Positions 8,401 to 17,308 of a DNA stretch of 64,000 bases are shown here, one piece after another; within the stretch, counting starts at the first letter, position 1; every line of letters begins with the position of its first letter. The stretch is from Shewanella phaeophyticola (GTDB taxonomy: Bacteria > Pseudomonadota > Gammaproteobacteria > Enterobacterales > Shewanellaceae): assembly GCF_025398315.1 (NCBI RefSeq), contig NZ_JAODOQ010000001.1:2914001-2978000 (forward strand). Direction: 5' to 3'. The translations under genes and the position numbers were made by a program. The notes beneath the pieces were generated by a model. That model was given only the letters and a program-made list of their open reading frames with translations. It had not been told where the DNA came from and searched no databases.

Positions 8401-9601
8401 CTACAGTTGATACTTCGCCTGCCATTTCGTAATACGAGCTTTATCACGATTTTCGTAGGACTGAATTGCTGGCAATAGCTCTAAGTTGAACTCTTTTTCA
8501 TTATCATGACTTATAGCCGTAAGAAGCATAGTATACCAAGCGGTGACTCCCCCTGCGGCGGTGACTTAAATTTTGGAAAGTCAAATGTAACACCTTCTCC
8601 CTCTAACCATTCATTTGGTAAATCAGGTCTGAGTATCAATGCTCGCCCAAGACCAATTGAGTCCGCTGCATTTATAGATAAGGCATCTATTACTTGCTCC
8701 CGCTTTTTAAAGTCCCCCGTCACCACTAAAGGAATATTTGTTAATCCTTTAGCCTTTACTGAAAAATCAATGAAGTACGAGCCGTTTGAAGCGCTGTCAG
8801 AGCTGGATTTTGCCCCAGGAAAATATGATCCGCCACTTATCTCAATCAAATCAATAGAGGTTGTGTTGAGAAGGGAAATGACCTCTAGTGCGTCTTCTTG
8901 AGTTAAACCACCTTCGAGCTGATCTGAGCAATTTATTTTTATACCAATAGGGAAAGTACCTCCAACAGTACTTCTCACTTCCGCAATTACTTCAATAATA
9001 ATACGGGAACGGTTTTCTACCGACCCTCCATATAGATCCGTTCGATGATTAAAGAGTGGTGATAAAAACTGACTTAGTAGAAACCCGTGGCCTGCATGAA
9101 TCTGTACGCCAGTAAATCCTGCTTGTTTAGCAATTGCTGCGGATTTAGCAAACTGATGTGGTAATAAGGCTATGTCTTGCTCAGACATCCCCTCACACTC
9201 GAAATCTCCAATACAAAGAGCTGATAGCTCTTTGGGTTTACTCAACGGTTGATACGCCAATCCACCTGCATGCCCAAGTTGGGCCAGATATGTGCGTTAT
9301 TAATTGCAGCACGTGAGGTCAATGCTTGTAGCTCTTTAATATCAGACTGTTCGGATAATACGAGATTTCCTGGATTTTCTGGAAATAGTGCGTCAATTTG
9401 AACCTCTCCAACGACCGATAACCCAATACCGCCCTCTGCCCAGCGTTCATAGAGTCGAGACTGTGCCTGAGTAGGGTTTCCCTCTCCATCAGCAAGTGAG
9501 TCAGACATTGCTGATTTCATTAGACGGTTTTTAATGATGGCGCCACATGGGAGCTCTAAAGGACGGTTAAGTAAGTTTTCGGTGTGTAATGGTTGGGTCA
9601 T
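8401..9601 (-). pseudogene. NADH:flavin oxidoreductase (OYE family), two frameshifts
   Basis: This is an Old Yellow Enzyme-type flavin reductase, of the class with an HxxH substrate pair (GVQIHAGHGFLLSQFLSP). The N terminus includes LELPCGAIIKNRLMKSAMSD, typical of the family. Later segments are YGGSVENRSRIIIEV, DLIEISGG, PLVVTGDFKKR and IGLGRALILRPDLP. The frame breaks twice, each time by loss of one base in a G/C run: about 9273 (within LGHAGGLAYQPL) and about 8550 (before AWYTMLL). Restoring both extends the protein to a normal C terminus (AIQSYENRDKARITKWQ...) and about 400 residues. The ATG at 9601 follows an AGAGAGG ribosome site. The divergent LysR gene is its likely regulator. Confidence 0.82.
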
Positions 9602-9712
9602 ATCTGCCTCTCTGAGCACCATTGTTATGAATAACAGTAGAGACATTGTTCCAGACTTTAAGTAAACTAAAAAGACACTAATAATTAATATACTTTTAAA
9701 AAATATTTAATA

Positions 9713-10609
9713 ATGAATACGTCAGATCTCTATCTATTCATTCGAATCGTGGAAACGGGCAGCATAACCGAGGCTGCAAACCAACTGAGTCTTACTCCTG
9801 CAGCAGTCAGCACTGCGCTGAAAAGACTCGAAAAACAGTTAGAGGTACAACTACTTATCAGAACAACCAGACAACTGAAAATAACGCCACAAGGAGAGCA
9901 GTTCTTGTTTCATTGCCGTCAGGCACTAGCTAGTTTGGAACAAGGTCGTATAGCCGCACATCAGACACAAGGAAAAGTAAGTGGTAATCTCAGATTGTCC
10001 GTCTCATCTGATTTGAGCCGCAATACACTTTTGCTGTGGATAGAAGAGTTATTGAATGAGCACCCTTTATTATCGATTGATCTGACAGTAGGCGATTCTA
10101 TTTCAGATTTTTTTCTCGAACAGGTTGATATGGCTCTTCGCTATGGGAAGCCAGAAAATTCATCGATGGTTTCATTTCATATCGCGACCATGAGCAGGAT
10201 CACTTGCGCCTCTCCAACCTATATATCTAGATATGGAGAGCCAATGCATCCTGAAAACTTGAGGGAGCATAATTGCTTATTACACCGCAAGGCTGGTCGC
10301 CTGTTTAACTGTTGGGAGTACGCTAACCACTCTGGTACATACAAGGTTAAAGTAGGTAGTAACCGAATCAGCAATGATACCGATATAGTTCGTAGATGGG
10401 CAGTTAATGGCAAAGGAATAGCATATCGCTCTCAGATAGATCTCTACTCAGATCTTAGTAGTGGGCAACTTGTACAGCTTTTACCAGACTTTGAATCACC
10501 ATCGGTTGAGCTAAATCTAATCTGTCCAAGCCGAGAGCAGGTTAGTCCTGCTGTTATTGCTTTTCGGGAGTTGCTTAGGAGGAAGGTATCTCAAATCGTT
10601 TCCTCATAA
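9713..10609 (+). CDS. LysR-family transcriptional regulator
   Basis: This is a 298-residue LysR-type regulator. Residues 1-60 are the winged helix-turn-helix (DLYLFIRIVETGSITEAANQ, PAAVSTALKRLEKQLEVQLL, TTRQLKITPQGEQFL). Residues about 90-298 form the periplasmic-binding-protein-like effector domain, with GNLRLSVSSDLSRNTLLLWI and the C-terminal VELNLICPSREQVSPAVIAF. It is divergent from the broken flavin oxidoreductase gene across about 110 AT-rich bases, the usual layout for a LysR regulator and its target. The inducer is unknown; an electrophile or quinone acting through the ene-reductase is a guess from context. Confidence 0.92.
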   Translation: MNTSDLYLFIRIVETGSITEAANQLSLTPAAVSTALKRLEKQLEVQLLIRTTRQLKITPQGEQFLFHCRQALASLEQGRIAAHQTQGKVSGNLRLSVSSDLSRNTLLLWIEELLNEHPLLSIDLTVGDSISDFFLEQVDMALRYGKPENSSMVSFHIATMSRITCASPTYISRYGEPMHPENLREHNCLLHRKAGRLFNCWEYANHSGTYKVKVGSNRISNDTDIVRRWAVNGKGIAYRSQIDLYSDLSSGQLVQLLPDFESPSVELNLICPSREQVSPAVIAFRELLRRKVSQIVSS

Positions 10610-11035
10610 ACTTGTTGAATAACCATGCAGTATCTCACCATTAAAAATAGTAGCCGTCAAAATCAGCCATGTTTGGAATTGTTCAGAACCGACCAAAAAT
10701 ACCTCCTGTCGAAACTACTGCATTTTTATTTTTGGGATACGAGAAGTTATCCAAAGATTGGAGACTGTCTGTTGCTGCTAAATCGGAATTGTCCACAAAC
10801 GAGTTAGATCTTTCAATTACAAACACAAACAAGGTTGAATCGAAGATAACCATACGGCGGATGTCATCGCGGCTATGACCTTCGAAAACAGGGATGCTTT
10901 CGCAGAGCGCCCATGGATGGGTTTACCGCGTGTCATAGAAGTGATTTCATTGAGTATCGTTACCTAGTGTTACAACAAAGCAGTAAAACAGAGTACTCAC
11001 AGCAAATCCTGCACAAATGTTCAAAGCAAAAATAA

Positions 11036-11074
11036 CACCTGGATCCCACCTTAAAGCATTGCCGGGACGACGAG
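11036..11074. repeat. 39-bp repeat, right inverted copy
   Basis: This is the reverse-complement partner of 6525-6563, with the last 17 bases identical. It lies 56 bases from the ssrA fragment, while the left copy lies about 88 bases from the ssrA 3' end. Confidence 0.65.
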
Positions 11075-11129
11075 AAGGGGTTAACAAGCTTTTAAATGCT
11101 TAACAGCTTACCCAGAAGTGGGGTCATAT

Positions 11130-11157
11130 GAGGCGGCGGGACTTGAACTGGCGTCCA
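11130..11157 (-). repeat. Inverted remnant of the ssrA 3' end
   Basis: Read on the minus strand, 26 of 28 bases match the tmRNA T-arm and acceptor at about 6410-6437, including GTTCAAGTCCCGCCGCCTC. The CCA is not preserved. It resembles an attachment-site duplication, but in inverted rather than direct orientation. Confidence 0.75.
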
Positions 11158-11159
11158 TA

Positions 11160-11199
11160 AAAAATCCCCGATAGCATTGTTGCCAGCGGGGATTTTTTG
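11160..11199. terminator. Bidirectional terminator hairpin
   Basis: AAAAATCCCCG and CGGGGATTTTT form the stem around a 16-base loop. It can end the yjdM transcript. Confidence 0.8.
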
Positions 11200-11253
11200 T
11201 TAATCAAACAGAAGCTGATTAATGGTCACTTATAACAATTAAGTTAATCGCTA

Positions 11254-11598
11254 TTAGCTTTGTTTTTTAACAAACTTTGATTTCAACATCATTTGACCGT
11301 TGCCATCAACTTTACAATCGATGTCATGATCACCGTCGACAAAGCGGTTGATTACGGCTTTGGTGCCGACTTTAAGCACAAGTGATGAACCTTTAACTTT
11401 AAGATCTTTAATTAAAGTCACTTTGTCGCCTTCGGCCAAAAGGTTACCCACGGCATCTTTTAAGATAATTGCGTCTGGATCAACCACTTCTTCATTTGGA
11501 TTCCACTCATTTGCGCATTCTGGGCAAATTAATAATGTACCGTCTGAATAAGCGTAAGGAGATTCACACTTTGGGCATGGCGGGATGACATCACTCAT
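11254..11598 (-). CDS. yjdM: Zinc-ribbon alkylphosphonate utilisation family protein YjdM (PhnA)
   Basis: This is a 114-residue protein of the YjdM/PhnA family. The N terminus has two CxxC knuckles (PCPKC and ICPEC), a rubredoxin-like zinc ribbon. The C-terminal domain is SH3-like, with [37 protein letters not shown] and a final LKSKFVKK. Despite the phnA name it is not a phosphonoacetate hydrolase, and its function is unknown. The gene stands alone, starting with [20 protein letters not shown], and ends at the bidirectional hairpin. Confidence 0.93.
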   Translation of the reverse strand: MSDVIPPCPKCESPYAYSDGTLLICPECANEWNPNEEVVDPDAIILKDAVGNLLAEGDKVTLIKDLKVKGSSLVLKVGTKAVINRFVDGDHDIDCKVDGNGQMMLKSKFVKKQS

Positions 11599-11797
11599 AA
11601 ATTCACTCTCTGTTTTTTAGCTTTAATCGAACAAGATAAAGCACTAAGGCATTGTTCAAAAAGCGTTATCGATTGGCATGAGACAGCCACTAAAACCACC
11701 TCACCTTAAATTGTAATCACATTATAATGCTATTATCACAAATTGACTACCCTAAGCCGTTAAGCCCAACTCACACTCCACCATAAAAAGCGATAAA

Positions 11798-12013
11798 TTA
11801 GCTTTTCACTTGCGGGTTCGGTCGGCTTTGGTTGTCACCAAAACTGACATCGTGTTTTTCGAGGTATTCACGAATAAGCTGACGGGTAACTTGTGATGGG
11901 GTGAGATCTTGAGCCGCGCACAATTGCTCAAATGCCTGCTTTTTAGCGGATTCATTAATACAGTAAAACGGGCAGTTTTGTTTTCCACTGGTGATGACCT
12001 TTAATTGTAACAT
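11798..12013 (-). CDS. Small protein, possible ribbon-helix-helix fold
   Basis: This is a 71-residue protein starting at MLQLKVITSGKQNCPFYC. The middle (NESAKKQAFEQLCAAQDLTPSQVTRQLIREYLEKH) has a helix-turn-helix spacing like CopG/Arc ribbon-helix-helix proteins, with SQVTRQLIREYL as the second helix. I do not recognise a named family. An in-frame start 39 bases upstream is possible but less likely. It has no adjacent toxin gene, and the neighbour downstream is the LRR kinase. A regulatory role is a guess. Confidence 0.6.
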   Translation of the reverse strand: MLQLKVITSGKQNCPFYCINESAKKQAFEQLCAAQDLTPSQVTRQLIREYLEKHDVSFGDNQSRPNPQVKS

Positions 12014-12074
12014 GATAATTTGATTATAATGCAGTGATAGGTTAAAGGCCATATTTCACAGTGGATATTCAAGG

Positions 12075-12107
12075 GTGCTTATCAATGCGAGTCACATTGA
12101 TAAGCAC
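12075..12107. repeat. Perfect 13-bp stem-loop after the LRR kinase
   Basis: GTGCTTATCAATG and its exact reverse complement flank a 7-base loop, 17 bases after the kinase stop codon. There is no T-run. Confidence 0.8.
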
Positions 12108-12123
12108 AATCATAATGGCAAGC

Positions 12124-13446
12124 TTATGCCATGTTGGCTAATTGCTGTTTAAGCTCATTAAAACCCGGCCTAGCGCTTAAGTTAGGCTGCAAGCAATCTT
12201 GCACTAATTGATGTAGCGCTTGCGCCTTGGGGCTATTAGGGTGCTCAATCAGATTTAGCATGTCTTCAATCATGTAACCCAATGCCCTCACCTCAATAGC
12301 TTGCATTAACACACGACGTTCAGAGTTGAACTGGTTTAAGTTAGATGCGGCGCCAAAGTCACCAAATAACACATTGCCTTGCGGGTTAATCATGGTGTTA
12401 TGCGCATAAATGTCGCCATGACTTATTCCATTTTGATGTAAATGCACCAAAATATCGGCCATTTGGGTCGCTATGTTAATAATACGAGACTCACTAAAGC
12501 GCGTATTTGGCTCAAAAGTATCGCGACTACAGGTTTGCAGCGATGGCGGTAAGCCTAAATTGACGTAACTTGGCGGAATAAGTTGCATCACTAAGCCTAA
12601 TTGGTCGGCCTGATTAATTTGTGCCAATACAGTAATCAAATTAGGATGCTCTCCTGCGGTTAAGCAGCAATCAAGCTCGTCTGCCGGATAACCATCACTG
12701 GTGACCATGCCTTTAAATAGTTTAACAGCAACCTCATCAGTACAACGAAATTCACCAGTTTCGTACTGCAAAGCCATATGTGATGCTTGATAAATTAAAC
12801 CAGAAGCGCCCTGCCCGAGCAATTGACCTAACTGAAATTGGTTTAGCGGTACCGTGGGGACGCGAGTGTTATCACAATGCTCAACATGACTAAAACGATT
12901 ACCCGAAAAAGCCAACCAGGCTAATTTTGGTAGCTCAAATAACCATTGCGGTAATTCAGCTAGTTGATTGGCAGACAACCTAAGTAAAGCCAATTGATGA
13001 CAATTTGCCATACTGACTGGCAATGAAGTTAAACGATTACCGGCTAGCGCGAGCTTTTCAAGACGATAACATTGACCGATACTGTCTGGCAGTTGCTTAA
13101 TCCGATTATCGGTTAAAATTAACCAGCGGGTTTGTTTTGGGATTGATGCGCTTGATACCGTTCTAATTTGGTTAGCTTTGAAGCCAATCATTTCTAAGTT
13201 GGGGCATTGGCCGAGTACATCAGGTAAATGTTCAAATTGGTTATTCGACAAAAACAGGATTTTTAACTGATGTAAATCGGCGAAGTTGTCAGGAAGCGAC
13301 GACAATTGATTGTCGGTTAAATCGAGCACTTCTAACGTATCTGCTAACTCAAATAATTTAGCTGGAAACTCACTCAGTCCTTGGGCGATTTTGACTCGTG
13401 TTTTTCCGTGCAATAAACCATCATTTAATTGTTGCAGTGTGTGCAT
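12124..13446 (-). CDS. Leucine-rich-repeat / eukaryotic-like protein kinase fusion
   Basis: This is a 440-residue soluble protein joining two modules. Residues about 30-195 hold at least six leucine-rich repeats (LEVLDLTDNQLSSLP, LKILFLSNNQFEHLP, LEKLALAGNRLTSLP, LALLRLSANQLAELP). Residues about 205-440 form a protein-kinase domain: glycine loop LGQGASGLIYQAS, VAVKLFKG with the ATP lysine, catalytic loop HGDIYAHNT and DFG in LFGDFGAAS. The core catalytic residues (K, D, N, DFG) are all visible, so activity is plausible. HGD replaces HRD and the domain is compact. There is no signal peptide or membrane segment. The gene is not in an obvious operon. Its substrate is unknown; the LRR part probably binds a partner protein. 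Confidence 0.9.
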   Translation of the reverse strand: MHTLQQLNDGLLHGKTRVKIAQGLSEFPAKLFELADTLEVLDLTDNQLSSLPDNFADLHQLKILFLSNNQFEHLPDVLGQCPNLEMIGFKANQIRTVSSASIPKQTRWLILTDNRIKQLPDSIGQCYRLEKLALAGNRLTSLPVSMANCHQLALLRLSANQLAELPQWLFELPKLAWLAFSGNRFSHVEHCDNTRVPTVPLNQFQLGQLLGQGASGLIYQASHMALQYETGEFRCTDEVAVKLFKGMVTSDGYPADELDCCLTAGEHPNLITVLAQINQADQLGLVMQLIPPSYVNLGLPPSLQTCSRDTFEPNTRFSESRIINIATQMADILVHLHQNGISHGDIYAHNTMINPQGNVLFGDFGAASNLNQFNSERRVLMQAIEVRALGYMIEDMLNLIEHPNSPKAQALHQLVQDCLQPNLSARPGFNELKQQLANMA

Positions 13447-13512
13447 AACGCTTCTCTGTGCCTAAAATTGCCGACATAGTAATAGACAGCACTCTGGGAG
13501 ACAAATTTATGA

Positions 13513-13541
13513 CAAAAAAAGACCACAACAAAAGTTGTGGT
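13513..13541 (-). terminator. Terminator of nemA
   Basis: GACCACAAC-AAAA-GTTGTGGTC is followed on the minus strand by a seven-T run. Confidence 0.85.
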
Positions 13542-13672
13542 CAAGACGGATGCTAAAAACACAAATTGGGGTTGATAATTTAGCGCCACTCATTGGCATT
13601 AGCATGACAACAAGTGGATTCCTACAAAAATGCGCTTATGCGCAAACAACAAAAAACTTAACCTTAATTCGG

Positions 13673-14716
13673 TTAGATTAACTCGGTTAACATGGTGTCA
13701 GCGTAAGCGACTAGCTCATCACCGTCACGCACCTTTGCCACATAGTCTGGATTAGCAATAAACGGGCGACCAATGGCTAACAAGTCAAACTTGTTATCCT
13801 TAATGGCTGCGCTGCCGGTTTGTGCAGTGTAACTTCCCACACCGACCAATGTGCCGGTGTATACGCTACGAAGGTATGCCGATATGCTGCCGCCTAGGTA
13901 ATCAAACTCCATTGAGTCGTCAAAAATACCGCCATGTAAAAACGCTAAATTACGTTTAGCCAACTCAGGTAATAAATAATCAAATACATTACGATCTCGT
14001 GAGTCGCCAGCCATATTAAAATAAGCACCAGGAGACACACGTAATGCCGTGCGATCAGCGCCGATACGCGCAATAACAGCATCGACCACTTCTAACGCAA
14101 AGCGTGACATGTTTTCAGGGGTTTGGCCGTATTCATCTTCACGACGGTTATTGTCGTGATGTAAAAACTGGTCAATTAAATAGCCATTGGCACCATGAAT
14201 TTCAACGCCATCAAAACCTGCATCAATGGCGTTGGCTGCCGCTTGAGCATAATCAATCACCAATTGTTTAATGTCTTCAATTGTGGCGGCTTTTGGGGTT
14301 TGGTAAACCAGTTCACGCATTCTTGGCACTGTGCCTTCAACCGCTTGGGCAGAAGACGATAATACGTCACCACCGCCAAAAAAGTGTGGGTGAGCCACGC
14401 GGCCGGTGTGCCATAGCTGGGCAAATATTTTGCCGCCATTTTTGTGTACAGCGTCTGTAACCACACGCCAGCCATCAATTTGCGCAGGGGTAAATAAACC
14501 CGGAGTGTTTGGATAACCCTGGCCGTCGGCGCGAATAATCGTTGCTTCACTGATAATTAAACCGGCTTCAGCACGACGCGCATAATAATCGGCAATCTGC
14601 TGCGTAGGGATCAAGTCATCATCTGCCATACAACGGGTTAATGGCGCCATTAAAATCTTGTTCGATAATGTTAGGGTGTCATTGAGTTTATATGGTGTAA
14701 ATAAACTTGCCGTCAT
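13673..14716 (-). CDS. nemA: Alkene reductase, N-ethylmaleimide reductase-like (OYE family)
   Basis: This is a 347-residue FMN-dependent ene-reductase that reduces activated C=C bonds of electrophiles with NADPH. The TIM-barrel features are KILMAPLTRCMA near the N terminus (Thr binding FMN), FAQLWHTGRVAHP, the substrate pair His and Asn in GVEIHGANGYLIDQFLH (about residues 174 and 177), RREDEYGQTPENMSRF, LRVSPGAYFN and LLAIGRPFIANPDYV. This is the classical OYE class, unlike the HxxH enzyme near 9 kb. An AAGGAG ribosome site precedes the ATG. The gene is divergent from a TetR-family gene, with two matching dyads in the promoter, as in the NemR-nemA arrangement. Shewanella species carry several such yellow enzymes. 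Confidence 0.95.
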   Translation of the reverse strand: MTASLFTPYKLNDTLTLSNKILMAPLTRCMADDDLIPTQQIADYYARRAEAGLIISEATIIRADGQGYPNTPGLFTPAQIDGWRVVTDAVHKNGGKIFAQLWHTGRVAHPHFFGGGDVLSSSAQAVEGTVPRMRELVYQTPKAATIEDIKQLVIDYAQAAANAIDAGFDGVEIHGANGYLIDQFLHHDNNRREDEYGQTPENMSRFALEVVDAVIARIGADRTALRVSPGAYFNMAGDSRDRNVFDYLLPELAKRNLAFLHGGIFDDSMEFDYLGGSISAYLRSVYTGTLVGVGSYTAQTGSAAIKDNKFDLLAIGRPFIANPDYVAKVRDGDELVAYADTMLTELI

Positions 14717-14732
14717 GTGACGATCTCCTTAA

Positions 14733-14748
14733 TTGAATATGCATTCAA
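14733..14748. promoter_or_regulatory. Operator dyad 1, TTGAAT-N4-ATTCAA
   Basis: The 16-bp dyad TTGAATATGCATTCAA lies just upstream of the nemA ribosome site. It is probably the binding site of the divergent TetR-family repressor. Confidence 0.8.
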
Positions 14749-14760
14749 GAATAATGATAT

Positions 14761-14776
14761 TTGAATATACATTCAA
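14761..14776. promoter_or_regulatory. Operator dyad 2, TTGAAT-N4-ATTCAA
   Basis: This second copy (TTGAATATACATTCAA) is 28 bases from the first, close to three helical turns. A weaker third match (TTGAATAGTCGATCAA) is at 14784-14799. Confidence 0.8.
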
Positions 14777-14861
14777 GTAATTTTTGAATAGTCGATCAAA
14801 TTTGGATAGACTCAGAAAATATGAGCTATTGCACATCGTTATTAACATTAAGTGGCAGAAT

Positions 14862-15446
14862 ATGAGACACGCTGAATTTGATAGAGAACGAGTTTTACGT
14901 GCAGCAATGTGTACCTTTATGGTGAATGGGTTCGCGAAAACCAGCATGCAAGATCTCACTAAAGCAACAGGATTGCATCCTGGGTCGATTTACTGTGCCT
15001 TTGACAATAAAAAAGGCTTATTCATTGCAGCGATAGAACAATATCAACAAGATCGGACTGATCAATTTAAGCAACTATTTGCCAATGATCGCTCTGCAGT
15101 AGACAACTTAAGTGATTATCTCGCGCAAATATTACAAGAGTGTTTAAGTTGTGATGCCACAAAAGCCTGTTTATTGACGAAATCGTTAAGTGAAATGGGT
15201 GAGCAAGATGAGCAGATTAAGCAAATCGCTTGTGAATTTTTACAGTCCTGGCACCAATCATTAGTACAAGTGTTCGACACAGCAAGAACACAACAGCTTA
15301 TCCCGCAAGAAAGCGATAGCCAGTTTTTAGCTCAGTATTTAGTCATGGGAATTTACGGATTAAGAACGGTAGCGCACACTCAACCGAATGTAGAAGTATT
15401 ACAACCCTTAGCAGATAAACTGCTCGCGGATTTAATCAGACATTAA
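14862..15446 (+). CDS. TetR-family repressor, probable regulator of nemA
   Basis: This is a 194-residue TetR-family protein. The N-terminal helix-turn-helix is ERVLRAAMCTFMVNGFAKTS, MQDLTKATGLHPGSIYCAFD, NKKGLFIAAIEQY. The C-terminal ligand domain contains cysteines (LSCDATKACLL) that could sense electrophiles, as in NemR; this is inference. I chose the ATG at 14862 because upstream alternatives run through the operator dyads. It is divergent from nemA across 145 bases with two clear dyads, so repression of both genes is likely. Confidence 0.9.
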   Translation: MRHAEFDRERVLRAAMCTFMVNGFAKTSMQDLTKATGLHPGSIYCAFDNKKGLFIAAIEQYQQDRTDQFKQLFANDRSAVDNLSDYLAQILQECLSCDATKACLLTKSLSEMGEQDEQIKQIACEFLQSWHQSLVQVFDTARTQQLIPQESDSQFLAQYLVMGIYGLRTVAHTQPNVEVLQPLADKLLADLIRH

Positions 15447-15470
15447 AAAAGACACTTGCGTGTCTTTTTT
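15445..15470. terminator. Bidirectional terminator
   Basis: AAAAAAGACAC-TTGC-GTGTCTTTTTT lies between the convergent TetR gene and the 82-residue gene. Confidence 0.88.
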
Positions 15471-15496
15471 CATTGTTAACCACTCAATATGATTGA

Positions 15497-15745
15497 TTAG
15501 CCAACCGTGCGCTGCGAATAAACACGCTCACCTAGCGAATTCAATATCGTGCACTCACCTTCGAGTACCGCAATAATTGACTTACCACGACGGAATGACT
15601 CAGGGATCATGACTCGTCCAGATTGACTTACGGGTAAATCAGTCAATACAGCGTTGTACATTTCAAGACCAGCAGGAGCATCATAAAATAACACGGTGAC
15701 TGTCGCATTTTGTGCTTGAACTGCTTCTGCAGATTCAGATTTCAT
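15497..15745 (-). CDS. Small conserved protein, TIGR02922/DUF2375-like
   Basis: This is an 82-residue protein whose core (VTVLFYDAPAGLEMYNAVL, DLPVSQSGRVMIPESFRRGK, SIIAVLEGECTILNSLGERV) matches my memory of a small family seen in Shewanella and Colwellia (TIGR02922/DUF2375). It has no signal peptide or membrane segment and its function is unknown. The RVMIPESFRRGKSIIAVL segment suggests a small beta barrel. It is single-gene and convergent with the TetR gene. Confidence 0.75.
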   Translation of the reverse strand: MKSESAEAVQAQNATVTVLFYDAPAGLEMYNAVLTDLPVSQSGRVMIPESFRRGKSIIAVLEGECTILNSLGERVYSQRTVG

Positions 15746-16162
15746 ATTAGGACTCTCATTTCTAGCATTCTATATCTAAGTGTAGAAATGATATTGATAG
15801 TTGCAAATCATCAATACATCTCAGGGTAAAATAAGGAGCGATCCTCAGGCATGACTCCTGGGTATCTCTCACAGAGAAGTCCTTTCTCATTTTATGTTGT
15901 TTAAGCTCACATTGGTAACACATCATTAAATTGTATTATCGAATGCGTTCACTTGATACATAAAGTTAACACATCAGATGTGTGAATATGAGTATTTCTA
16001 CATTGCTCACATTCCTTCACCAAGCAAAATATGATGATATTTATCGCGTTATCGACAGTATTTCGACAATAATTATGCTCTGCACCTAAACACATCGGCT
16101 TATTCCTGCTAGAATCGGCGGCACTTTTACGACTTCCATTTCCGAAATATAACGAGATTAAG
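15746..16162. other. Intergenic region upstream of yebC
   Basis: No gene is seen. A perfect dyad ACACATCAGATGTGT at 15969-15983 could be an operator for either flanking gene. Confidence 0.5.
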
Positions 16163-16889
16163 ATGGGCAGAGCATACCAAAACCGTAAAGAATCAATGGC
16201 TAAAACAGCCGGTCAAAAAACACGTCTTTATTCGCGCTACGGTAAAGAAATTTACATTTGTGCCAAGCAAGGTGGTGTTGACCCAGACGGCAACTTAGCA
16301 TTACGCAGCTTGATAACTCGCGCGAAAAAAGACCAAGTGCCAGCACACGTGATTGAACGTGCAATTGAAAAAGCACGTGGTGGTGGCGGTGAAGATTACG
16401 ATACTGCACGTTACGAAGGTTTTGGCACTTGGCGGATGCATGGTAATTGTTGACTGCTTAACCGACAACGGCAACCGTACTTTTACCCAAGTTCGCCAAG
16501 CTTTTGTAAAAAATGATGCCAAATTAGGTAGCCCTGGCACTGTTGGTCATATGTTTGAACATCAAGCCGTGTTTGTATTTAAAGGCGAAGACGATGAAGC
16601 CATTCTTGAGTTACTGATGATGGCTGAAATTGATGTAACAGACGTTGAATTAGAAGACGGCATGATCAGTGTATTTGCACCAGTATCTGAATTTAACAAT
16701 ATCAGAACCGCTTTAACGGATGAATTCCCAGAAATGGAATTTGAAGTTGAGAGTTTATCGTTTGTCCCACAAACAATGACAACCATTAGTGGTGAAGACA
16801 TTGAGACATTCGATAAATTTATTGCCGCATTAGAAGACTGTGATGATGTACAAAACATTTATCACAATGCTGAAATTGACGAAGAATAA
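16163..16889 (+). pseudogene. yebC: YebC/PmpR-family protein, frameshifted
   Basis: This is a YebC/PmpR/TACO1-family protein, called a transcriptional regulator in older annotation and now linked to translation of difficult sequences. The N terminus [20 protein letters not shown] and [39 protein letters not shown] are family signatures. The second part runs [53 protein letters not shown] and [11 protein letters not shown]. One extra T at about 16429 separates the halves; removing it gives about 241 residues, the normal size. The gene is widely conserved, so a sequencing error is likely. The variant with [11 protein letters not shown] resembles the YeeN-like branch. Confidence 0.88.
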
Positions 16890-16904
16890 TCAACTTTAAC
16901 AACC

Positions 16905-16934
16905 AAAAACGCAGCCTTTAAGCTGCGTTTTTTT
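16905..16934. terminator. Bidirectional terminator yebC / hpf
   Basis: AAAACGCAGC-CTTTAA-GCTGCGTTTT is followed by further T residues. Confidence 0.9.
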
Positions 16935-16951
16935 GTGAGTGAGCCAATGGA

Positions 16952-17308
16952 TTAACGAAGATCCATCTCTTGTACTTTTTCATAAGCAATTTCAGGCGCC
17001 GTAACATCAGGCTTTTCATGTAAATCTGCTTTAAGTTGGCCTTTGCGGTGTTTCAAAGCTGCATCTAATTTTTTAGCAGCACTGGTAATGGCTGGATACA
17101 TGACTGCATTATTACCTTTTGCAGCAATTCGAGTTCCTTCATAATTAGTACGAATTTCAACATCAAATTCACCGTGCTCTTTAGCAATAATGATGTCTAA
17201 CGAAATAAGCGTTGGGAAATGGCTAGCTATTTTAGCGAATTTTTCTTCTACGTGTTGTTTGACAGTATCAGTAACATCAACATGGTGACCAGAAAGATTT
17301 ATTTTCAT
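16952..17308 (-). CDS. hpf: Ribosome hibernation promoting factor
   Basis: This is a 118-residue member of the HPF/YfiA family. It binds the small subunit decoding region and inactivates ribosomes in stationary phase. Evidence includes the N-terminal KINLSGHHVDVTDTVKQHVEEKFAKIASHFP, the beta strand EFDVEIRTNYEGTRIAAKG, and MYPAITSAAKKLDAALKHRKGQLK with the conserved basic helix. The C-terminal tail is intermediate between short HPF and YfiA, and there is no long-form dimerisation domain. It stands alone and is convergent with yebC. Confidence 0.93.
   Translation of the reverse strand: MKINLSGHHVDVTDTVKQHVEEKFAKIASHFPTLISLDIIIAKEHGEFDVEIRTNYEGTRIAAKGNNAVMYPAITSAAKKLDAALKHRKGQLKADLHEKPDVTAPEIAYEKVQEMDLR

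Larger units (their letters stand above)
10610..11253. other. Non-coding accessory region with ssrA-derived remnant
   Basis: Short reading frames at 10625-10878 lack ribosome sites and family features. The region holds an inverted 39-bp repeat (11036-11074), an inverted ssrA 3'-end fragment (11130-11157) and a terminator hairpin (11160-11199). Confidence 0.6.

Noticed and set aside
10625..10878. Short plus-strand reading frames after the LysR gene
   Set aside because: No ribosome site or recognisable features; the region looks like accessory non-coding DNA.
11130..11157. tRNA or second tmRNA gene
   Set aside because: Only the T-arm and acceptor part is present; no full cloverleaf or tag frame can be formed.
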